This document shows, one piece after another, positions 57,956 through 64,000 of a DNA stretch of 64,000 nucleotides. Where the stretch lies: contig NZ_AJKS02000005.1 in NCBI RefSeq assembly GCF_000265245.1, forward strand, positions 203,361 to 267,360, in the 5' to 3' direction. The notes below the pieces were generated by a model. The model saw only the letters and a list, made by a program, of their open reading frames with translations. It had not been told where the DNA came from and ran no database searches. The translations under genes and the position numbers were made by a program. This DNA is from Halomonas smyrnensis AAD6. GTDB taxonomy: Bacteria > Pseudomonadota > Gammaproteobacteria > Pseudomonadales > Halomonadaceae. Position 1 is the stretch's first letter. Each line of letters begins with the position of its first letter.

Positions 57956-59263
57956 ATGGAAAAAGACGCACCATTGAGCAGCAGCCACATGCAACTAGAC
58001 AGCGTTGATCTTCTTGTCAATACTTACCTACATTATGGCTATCTGCCGTCTTTAAGCACACCCAGCAAACTTCATGAAATCGACAAACCTAACCCTCGTC
58101 CAACTTTTTCAGTTTCAGAGGCCTCCCAACTCTTTAACAAAATCATGGATGATGTGGTATCTCAGCATACCAATAAGGAAGGTAGATGCATCGTACCTCT
58201 AAGCGGTGGGTGGGATAGTAGGATTTTGTTTGGCGCCGTAATGGATCGCTTCCCCAAAAACAAAATCAGCACCTTAAGCTTCGGGGCCCCCGGGCAGCTA
58301 GATTATAAAATCGGAAAAAAAATCTCAGCTCACTATGACATAAACCACACTTCAGTCGACCTTAGCCAACAAGAAATTTCCTGGCAAAAGCTAAGACAAT
58401 CCGTGGAAATTGCACCATGGACTTATACTCCAGATGCTTACTTTAACAAGCTAGCCATCTCCACAGTGATGCCAAACAAAGATGATATTATAGTAAGTGG
58501 GTTCATGGGAGGACCGTTGACTGGAGGTCACTATACTAACAACAGCCCAGAAGACGAGAAAAAAGCTTTTTCAAAAAAACAAAGGAAAGTTAAGGAAAAA
58601 TGGCTTCCTGAGAGCGGCTTTCACCCAGAAGCTAGCTTGCCACCTGTATCAGATACCTCTCCCTTATCACCGAGCGAACAGCTAGATATATGTGTTCGCC
58701 AAAGCAACTGTATTTCTGCGATTGTCACGCCTTGCCAGAAGTTCAGTCAGTGGTCATACAAAATGGGCGCGCTGCAAAGCGGCACTCAATTTTTGACGCC
58801 TTTCACACATCCTGAGTGGGCAAGCTATTGGCTCCATGCGCCAAAAAGTGTGAAAAAAAACCAGGAGCTCTACCTTTCAATACTCACTAACCTATATCCC
58901 GAGCTATCTGCCCTTCCCAGCAAATATTCACTGGGCGCTCCTAATAACTCTCGCTTACGAAAACGTTTTGCAAGAAGTAAGCGCAATTTAAAGCGACACC
59001 TAGGAAATCGACTTCCCATGCTTGGCGTACGGGAATGTTCAGGAATAAACTACCTAGATTATGACCATGCTTTTAGAAAAAGAGAAGACTATTACGAAGT
59101 TATAAAAACAGCAAAAAATATTCTGAAAGAAAACAACATCACTCCTTGGATAGATATTGAAGGACTTATAGAAAACCATATTGCGAACAAAGAAAATAAC
59201 GGGAAGACATTCCTAGTTCTTGTCGGCCTTGCATTGAACTTAGAGAGAGAGGGGGTAGTTTAA
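57956..59263 (+). CDS. Asparagine synthase-like PP-loop amidotransferase without glutaminase domain
   Basis: A protein of 435 residues. The ATP pyrophosphatase loop is IVPLSGGWDSRILFG (about 73), and the rest resembles an asparagine synthase C-terminal domain. The N-terminal glutamine-hydrolysing domain with its catalytic Cys is missing. Such proteins occur in polysaccharide loci, where they may amidate sugar acids. That would fit the UDP-glucuronate and UDP-galacturonate enzymes here, but it is inference. The gene is AT-rich. Its frame stays open back to 57848, so the start (ATG 57956) is uncertain. Confidence 0.68.
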   Translation: MEKDAPLSSSHMQLDSVDLLVNTYLHYGYLPSLSTPSKLHEIDKPNPRPTFSVSEASQLFNKIMDDVVSQHTNKEGRCIVPLSGGWDSRILFGAVMDRFPKNKISTLSFGAPGQLDYKIGKKISAHYDINHTSVDLSQQEISWQKLRQSVEIAPWTYTPDAYFNKLAISTVMPNKDDIIVSGFMGGPLTGGHYTNNSPEDEKKAFSKKQRKVKEKWLPESGFHPEASLPPVSDTSPLSPSEQLDICVRQSNCISAIVTPCQKFSQWSYKMGALQSGTQFLTPFTHPEWASYWLHAPKSVKKNQELYLSILTNLYPELSALPSKYSLGAPNNSRLRKRFARSKRNLKRHLGNRLPMLGVRECSGINYLDYDHAFRKREDYYEVIKTAKNILKENNITPWIDIEGLIENHIANKENNGKTFLVLVGLALNLEREGVV

Positions 59264-59288
59264 CCCACGGCAAGAGAAACCATCACCG

Positions 59289-59318
59289 GAGCCCTTTCGA
59301 CAAGGGTAGAAAGGGCTC
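59289..59318 (+). terminator. Hairpin after the PP-loop gene, possible terminator
   Basis: GAGCCCTTTC and GAAAGGGCTC, ten perfect pairs with a 10-base loop, 26 bases after the stop. The T-run is absent, so its strength is unclear. Confidence 0.45.
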
Positions 59319-59397
59319 TATGGACCATAACTTCCTGAAACAACTTTAAGAGGCAAGAGCAAACGTAGCACAAAAAAATTAATCAAAAAAACCAAGT

Positions 59398-60306
59398 TCA
59401 ACATGGCCACTCAAAAGATCTTGGCCATCTAGCTGGATCAAGCTGGCCTGCTTGAAACTCCGGCACACACTGTTGTAAGGCTAGTGCCACTCTATCAAGC
59501 GCTTCTTTCCCAATAGCTCCCCTAACGACTTGATACCACCATTCACGATGAACTGCCATCACACGCACTGGCACAGACGACAGACCGAGACGCTGTGCCA
59601 TCGCCAGGCGATGCAAGCCACGATTGATTTTGATCAAACGACCCTCCCGGCTGACGGCCACGCCCAGCTTGTCCTTGCCCCGCCCACCGTCGAAGCCACG
59701 CACCGCCATGTCATCGAGAAAACTGAGATACACACGCAGGTACATCAGAATGCGCTCCTCTGAATCCAGCAGCACGCCCTGCTGATGCGAGGACCACGGT
59801 TTGCCGGCCTTTAAAAGAGCCGCATACTTGGCAAAGCTTTCACTCTGCTGGAGATCATCTCGATGTTCGTCGAGGTCGCTTATGAAGCGATAGCGAGAGC
59901 TGAAGCGCAGATCGCCACGCCTCAGATCCCACTCGCCGTCCCAAAGAAACGACGAAGAAGAAGGGCGCAATCGCTTGTCATACCCACGCCAGTCTGCGCT
60001 TTGGATCAGTTCTCGCGGAGAGACCTCAAGTGTCAAGCGATCTCCCAGGCACTCCTCTACGGCCCGACGAGGTAACCCTTGACGCTCAACCCACCCACTA
60101 CCGAAGCGCCCTCCAAGCCACAGGCCCAGAAGCCTGCGCTCCAGTGGCAAGCTCACACCATTTTGAAAGGCCTGTCTGACCTTCACCTGCGCACGTGCCC
60201 GACGAATAGGCCAGCGCATGCGCTCGTCATAGAGGGGAAAGAAGGCGGGATCGCCAGCAGGGGCCAGCGGGACAGGCGACACGCCTGATCGGGCAGGTTG
60301 ACTCAT
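59398..60306 (-). CDS. Protein with ParB-like nuclease-fold segment, polysaccharide locus
   Basis: A protein of 302 residues. In the second half, KLGVAVSREGRLIKINRGLH is followed by RLAMAQRLGLSSVPVRVMAVH; together they match the ParB/Srx-type pattern in which a 'G..HRLA.A..LG...vPv' stretch forms the core. No helix-turn-helix of true ParB follows. The N-terminal half is Arg/Trp-rich and unknown. It is convergent with the AT-rich genes and itself has normal GC. Similar proteins occur in surface polysaccharide clusters without known role. Confidence 0.6.
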   Translation of the reverse strand: MSQPARSGVSPVPLAPAGDPAFFPLYDERMRWPIRRARAQVKVRQAFQNGVSLPLERRLLGLWLGGRFGSGWVERQGLPRRAVEECLGDRLTLEVSPRELIQSADWRGYDKRLRPSSSSFLWDGEWDLRRGDLRFSSRYRFISDLDEHRDDLQQSESFAKYAALLKAGKPWSSHQQGVLLDSEERILMYLRVYLSFLDDMAVRGFDGGRGKDKLGVAVSREGRLIKINRGLHRLAMAQRLGLSSVPVRVMAVHREWWYQVVRGAIGKEALDRVALALQQCVPEFQAGQLDPARWPRSFEWPC

Positions 60307-60648
60307 CTAGGGCTCACCAACAGAAGACCAGGCGGCGGGAGGCTCGCTCGAAGCTCCACCGACGGCCGACAATACGATCACAAAACATTAGCAACCATAA
60401 CATGCTCGCCCTAACAAATCATCCTTGCTCGCCTGACCGGCAGGAGCTGACGACTCTATCCCCTATCCTGCCGTTGATTCCAGAATCAGCAGCATCGAAG
60501 AGTTTTTTAAAAATAACCTAACAGGGCGAAAGCGGCCACACCACTTCCGCCCCTAAATAACATCCAAAGCAATTAAATGGGATATCAATATGCCCCAATG
60601 CCGCGACAGCTCAGTGAGATAACGAGTCGCCGCCAACTGAGACAATGT
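60307..60648. other. Gap between the ParB-like gene and the ligase gene
   Basis: 342 bases of reduced GC. It holds a probable terminator of the ligase gene (60524-60552) and presumably the promoter of the ParB-like gene. No further gene is evident. Confidence 0.4.
60524..60552 (-). terminator. Terminator of the O-antigen ligase-like gene
   Basis: On the minus strand GGGCGGAAG and CTTTCGCCC pair (one G-U) around an 11-base loop, followed by TTATTTTT after eight bases. Confidence 0.5.
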
Positions 60649-61989
60649 TCAAGCCGTTTCCTTATTTTTGGGCATCATTTGCCAGCGCCAATAATGCGTG
60701 ATCAAGCCACCCACCACCAAATTGTGCACATAGACGCCTGTCCAGAAGGAGTTATAGGATTCAAACTGATTGACGACCATCCAGTAGATGAAGAATCCGC
60801 CTCCGAATAGCGCCAGATCGCCGGGTAGCGCACCCGCTCTCCAGGCACGCCAAGTGGCCAAACCGATCCAAAAGGCCAGAGCGCCGATGACAGCAAGCCC
60901 CAATATGCCGTAGGCGACCCAAATCTCTATAAAGTAATTATGGAGATGCCCATACTTCTCACTCACCCGCTCCGGTAACCATTCTGTGTGGTCCATCACC
61001 AAGCCACGCCCTTGGCCGCCCCATCCCATGAGGGGGCGCTGTTCGATCCACTCAAAGGCCGCCTGCCATGAATGGATACGAATTCCGATACTGGTATAGG
61101 GCACCTCATCGATATTTCCTGCCAGCAGCATGCTCACGACCGATGATTCTTTATTGAGCCTTTCGAGGAGCGGGCCCTTGATGACGCTACCCGCTCCCAA
61201 GAGAACGAGTAACAAGGCGGTCGTGCACACGGCCAGCAGCTTGCGATTGACGGGAGATGTGCCTGACTGACGCCGGACGACCAGCCAGGCCACTAGCACC
61301 ATGGGCAAGGAGAGGCTCAGCGCCAACCAGACAGCCCGCGTCTGACCCATCATGACGGCGATCACCGAAAGCCCAAGCAATACGCTCCAACCAACGATCC
61401 TGAGCGCTCGCCAGCGGCCGTGAGCAAAAAAACGAGGCGTGAAAATGGCTAGACCCAGGAGTGCGACGCCGAACAGCATGGCGCCGTGCTGACCATTACG
61501 CACCCCGAATCCCACACGCTGCCCATCGAAGCCTTGGAGCCACTCATTCAAGCCGTCCCCTTGAACGACGCTGGAAAGGATCAAGCCAATGACGGCCAAA
61601 CACCAAACCAAGAGGGTGTTGCGAGTGCTTCCACCCAACCACCACGCCACGGCGATGAAGATGAACAGTTTAGCCAGACGGTCGACCTGAGGGTTGTCAG
61701 CCACCCACTGGGGATGGTGCAGATAGCCCAGCCACCAGGATAGCGTCTGGACGGCCACGGCCATCAGCAATAGCCACAAGGCAGCGCCGCCTCTGAGACC
61801 TTTGCCCCACACGAGCACAGCGATCAGGCCTATCAACGCCATCGCCGTTTCGGAAGTGGAGCCCACATCAGGCCACAACATGCGACACGTGGTGTAGAGC
61901 AACAGCGATAACATGCCCACCGCCCAGAGGCTCTTGGGGTATGACCAACCCACGGGAGCAGCCCAGATATGTTGCAACTTCACAGCCAT
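60649..61989 (-). CDS. O-antigen ligase / polymerase-like membrane protein (Wzy_C family)
   Basis: A protein of about 446 residues with some eleven membrane helices. The large periplasmic loop carries RIHSWQAAFEWIEQRPLMGW, and HLHNYFIEIWVAYG holds the conserved His of WaaL/Wzy_C proteins. It joins O-antigen or another polyprenyl-linked glycan to lipid A core, or polymerises repeats. The start is ambiguous: ATG 61989, GTG 61995, or GTG 61983, which has GAGG six bases upstream. A terminator separates it from galE. Confidence 0.82.
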   Translation of the reverse strand: MAVKLQHIWAAPVGWSYPKSLWAVGMLSLLLYTTCRMLWPDVGSTSETAMALIGLIAVLVWGKGLRGGAALWLLLMAVAVQTLSWWLGYLHHPQWVADNPQVDRLAKLFIFIAVAWWLGGSTRNTLLVWCLAVIGLILSSVVQGDGLNEWLQGFDGQRVGFGVRNGQHGAMLFGVALLGLAIFTPRFFAHGRWRALRIVGWSVLLGLSVIAVMMGQTRAVWLALSLSLPMVLVAWLVVRRQSGTSPVNRKLLAVCTTALLLVLLGAGSVIKGPLLERLNKESSVVSMLLAGNIDEVPYTSIGIRIHSWQAAFEWIEQRPLMGWGGQGRGLVMDHTEWLPERVSEKYGHLHNYFIEIWVAYGILGLAVIGALAFWIGLATWRAWRAGALPGDLALFGGGFFIYWMVVNQFESYNSFWTGVYVHNLVVGGLITHYWRWQMMPKNKETA

Positions 61990-62122
61990 CCTCACACCAG
62001 ACGTTCAGAGCCGAGCACTTTACCTAAGCGCCATCGGCACGTACATAGCCAGCATATCCTAAATGAGATTAGCGACCCTTTTATCGGGCTTGGCAGACAT
62101 CGAACGGGCCTCAAAACGAGAA

Positions 62123-62152
62123 CGGGGCACCCCAGCCATCTGGAGTGCCCCG
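62123..62152 (-). terminator. Terminator of galE
   Basis: CGGGGCAC and GTGCCCCG pair, with an inner CAG/CTG extension. On the minus strand the stem is followed by TTCTCGTTTT. It lies 48 bases after the galE stop. Confidence 0.75.
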
Positions 62153-62200
62153 CTAGCGAAATCCTGCGTGCTCAGGCAGCCGCACCACCGCGAATCGGCC

Positions 62201-63211
62201 CTACGAATACCCCTCCGGATTGCCCGACTGCCAGCGCCAGGTATCGATCATCATGTCGTCCAGGCCTTTTTCGACGACCCAATTCAGCTCTTTTTGCGCC
62301 TTAGAGGCATCGGCCCAGAAGGCAGGAAGATCGCCTGCGCGGCGGGCACCGAACCGGTAAGGCACCGGCACATCCGTCACACTCGTAAAGCTGTTCACCA
62401 TCTCCAGCACCGAGATACCCTTCCCCGTGCCCAGGTTATAGATCGACACACCTGGCGCGCTGACGACTTCAAGCGCCTTGAGGTGCCCGACCGCCAGGTC
62501 CACCACATGCAGATAGTCGCGCTCGCAGGTACCGTCAGTCGTTTCGTAGTCATTGCCGAAGATCGTCAGCTCGTCGCGTCGGCCAACGGCAACCTGAGCA
62601 ATGAACGGCATCAGGTTATTGGGGATGCCCTGCGGGTCTTCGCCGATCTTGCCGGAAGGATGCGCGCCGATCGGGTTGAAGTAGCGTAGCAGCGTGACCG
62701 ACCAACGCTCATCGGCGACCACCAGGTCCTCGAGCAGCTTCTCCACCATGGCCTTGGAGGTGCCATAGGGGTTGGAGGTGGTGCCACGCGGCGTGGTTTC
62801 CACATAGGGCACCGGCGCCTCGCTGCCATATACCGTGGCCGAGGAACTGAACACGATACGGCGAACACCGGCGGCCTCCATGGCCTGGCACAGCACCAGG
62901 GTTCCGTTCACGTTGTTCTCGTAGTAGGCCAGCGGCTTGCCGACACTCTCGCCCACCGCCTTCAGACCGGCGAAATGGATCACGGCATCGATATCATGCT
63001 CGGCGAAGATCGCATCCATGGCCTCGCGGTCGCGAATGTCCGCTCGCACGAAGTCCACGCCCTTGCCAGTGATCTCCTCGATACGCCGCAGCGCCACTTC
63101 CGAACCGTTGCACAGGTTGTCGACCACGACCACATCGTGGCCAGCCTCGAGCAGTTCCACAGCGGTATGCGAACCGATATAACCGGCGCCGCCGGTGACC
63201 AATACTTTCAT
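62201..63211 (-). CDS. galE: UDP-glucose 4-epimerase
   Basis: A protein of 336 residues. TGGAGYIGSHTAVELLEAGH is the NAD motif, SSSATVYG with NPYGTSKAMVE gives the catalytic Ser/Tyr/Lys, and RYFNPIGAHPSGKIGEDP is the typical GalE segment. It interconverts UDP-glucose and UDP-galactose. It lies 16 bases downstream of the polyprenyl-phosphate sugar phosphotransferase, so both belong to one operon. Confidence 0.95.
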   Translation of the reverse strand: MKVLVTGGAGYIGSHTAVELLEAGHDVVVVDNLCNGSEVALRRIEEITGKGVDFVRADIRDREAMDAIFAEHDIDAVIHFAGLKAVGESVGKPLAYYENNVNGTLVLCQAMEAAGVRRIVFSSSATVYGSEAPVPYVETTPRGTTSNPYGTSKAMVEKLLEDLVVADERWSVTLLRYFNPIGAHPSGKIGEDPQGIPNNLMPFIAQVAVGRRDELTIFGNDYETTDGTCERDYLHVVDLAVGHLKALEVVSAPGVSIYNLGTGKGISVLEMVNSFTSVTDVPVPYRFGARRAGDLPAFWADASKAQKELNWVVEKGLDDMMIDTWRWQSGNPEGYS

Positions 63212-63227
63212 GAACCTTCCAAAAATG

Positions 63228-64000
63228 TTATTGGGCGTGGGGATGAAAGAACCCACGCCACACGGTCAGAAACAGGATCTTCAGATCCAGCCAGACGGAC
63301 CAGTTGTCGATGTACCAGAGATCATGTTCGATGCGCACCTTGAGGTCCGTATCGCCTCGCCAACCGTGCACCTGGGCCCAGCCAGTGATACCGGCATGCA
63401 CCATGTGCTTCTGCATGTAGCCGGGAATCTCGCGCTTGAACTGCTCGACGAACACCGTGCGTTCGGGGCGCGGCCCCACCAACGACATCTCCCCCTTGAT
63501 CACGTTGATCAGCTGCGGCAACTCATCGAGGCTAGAGCGACGAAGAAAACGACCTACGGGGGTCACCTTCTTGCTATCTGCTCCACCCCAACGAATACCA
63601 TCAGTTTCGCTATCTGTTGACATGCTGCGAAACTTGAGCATCTGAAAGGTATCACCATTCCAGCTCATCCGCTCCTGACTATAGAATACAGGTCCACGCG
63701 ATGTCAGTTTCACTGCCAGTGCGATAGTCAACATGACTGGTGAAATAAGCAATAGTGCGATGCCAGCAAGAAATTTATCTTCGGCGGCTTTCACAAAACG
63801 AGAAGCCCCACTCATCGGACTACAACTCATATCAAAAAGATACAAGCCGGCAACATTAGAGACATCATGATTAAGCAATCGCAAGCCTTGCATATCGGGC
63901 ATATATCGAATATTCCCAGTATAATGCACAAGACTATTCATAATGTTCTCTAACAATGGTCCTCGCGAAAAAGGCAAACAGATCCAAACCTCGTCAGTAA
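63228..64000 (-). CDS. Polyprenyl-phosphate sugar phosphotransferase, WbaP/WcaJ-like (5' part outside window)
   Basis: The frame is open from the stop at 63228 to the window edge (257 codons plus two bases). The TTG at 63977 is internal: the upstream residues TDEVWICLPFSRG match the CoA-binding-like domain common to full-length enzymes. SRFVKAAEDKFLAGIALLLI is the membrane re-entrant helix. LKFRSM, SSLDELPQLINVIKGEMSLV and GPRPE are the catalytic signatures of the bacterial sugar transferase family. It starts repeat-unit synthesis by loading a sugar-1-phosphate on undecaprenyl phosphate. With galE next to it, galactose-1-phosphate is a plausible sugar. Confidence 0.9.
   Translation of the reverse strand, partial: TDEVWICLPFSRGPLLENIMNSLVHYTGNIRYMPDMQGLRLLNHDVSNVAGLYLFDMSCSPMSGASRFVKAAEDKFLAGIALLLISPVMLTIALAVKLTSRGPVFYSQERMSWNGDTFQMLKFRSMSTDSETDGIRWGGADSKKVTPVGRFLRRSSLDELPQLINVIKGEMSLVGPRPERTVFVEQFKREIPGYMQKHMVHAGITGWAQVHGWRGDTDLKVRIEHDLWYIDNWSVWLDLKILFLTVWRGFFHPHAQ

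Noticed and set aside
63228..63977. Complete short sugar transferase starting at TTG 63977
   Set aside because: The reading frame continues to the window edge and the upstream residues match the N-terminal domain of full-length enzymes, so the gene is cut by the window.

Overview
The window is a high-GC chromosomal segment of a gammaproteobacterium, most likely a member of the Halomonadaceae (Halomonas or a close relative). This rests on four things seen here: GC-rich coding with strong G/C third positions; the order tRNA-Pro/Arg/His/His, tig, clpP, clpX, lon, hupB, ppiD, which gammaproteobacteria share; acidic proteins such as the trigger factor tail; and an OsmF-type osmolyte transporter. 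The genus is inferred and was not tested by database search. No integrase, transposase, phage structural gene or CRISPR array was found.

Left part (1-26 kb). The left edge cuts a minus-strand membrane protein with a periplasmic binding-like domain, a degenerate GGDEF domain and the start of an EAL domain. After it come an FAD oxidoreductase, metY with a divergent CsiR-like GntR regulator, a small ribbon-helix-helix-like protein, a tandem UspA protein, and the 5-oxoprolinase operon pxpABC. Next is a four-gene Wadjet/MksBEFG-type operon in the order jetC-jetB-jetA-jetD, with 4-base overlaps at every junction (9.3-15.8 kb). Upstream on the same strand lies a branched-chain 2-oxoacid dehydrogenase operon (E1 alpha, E1 beta, E2, no E3), followed 19 bases later by a 613-residue Hanks-type protein kinase. 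A palindrome resembling a LiuR operator precedes the dehydrogenase operon. An osmoprotectant ABC transporter (osmF-yehY-yehX-yehW order) follows. Related copies of an intergenic repeat of about 145 bases lie at 15.9 kb and 21.9 kb, with a third partial copy at 16.2 kb.

Middle part (26-52 kb) is mostly housekeeping. It holds a DUF1853 protein, two small unknown genes behind a clear promoter, a MntA-HepT toxin-antitoxin pair, cysS-glnS, ppiB, lpxH, a CobW-family GTPase, ppiD, hupB, lon, clpX, clpP, tig, four tRNA genes, folD, mtnN, a lipoprotein hydrolase, pyrC, a small membrane protein, a DadA-like amino acid oxidase, a TerB-like protein, a DUF3592 protein and an unknown protein with a Gly-Pro-Ser repeat.

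Right part (52-64 kb) is a cell-surface polysaccharide locus. It has UDP-glucose dehydrogenase, UDP-glucuronate 4-epimerase, a GT4 glycosyltransferase, an LPS-core-type kinase, a GT92-like glycosyltransferase, a PP-loop (asparagine synthase-like) amidotransferase, a ParB-fold-like protein, an O-antigen ligase-like protein, galE and a polyprenyl-phosphate sugar phosphotransferase cut by the right edge. Between about 56.7 and 59.4 kb base composition falls sharply to AT-rich, which indicates recent acquisition. The low-GC stretch begins inside the 3' end of the kinase gene.
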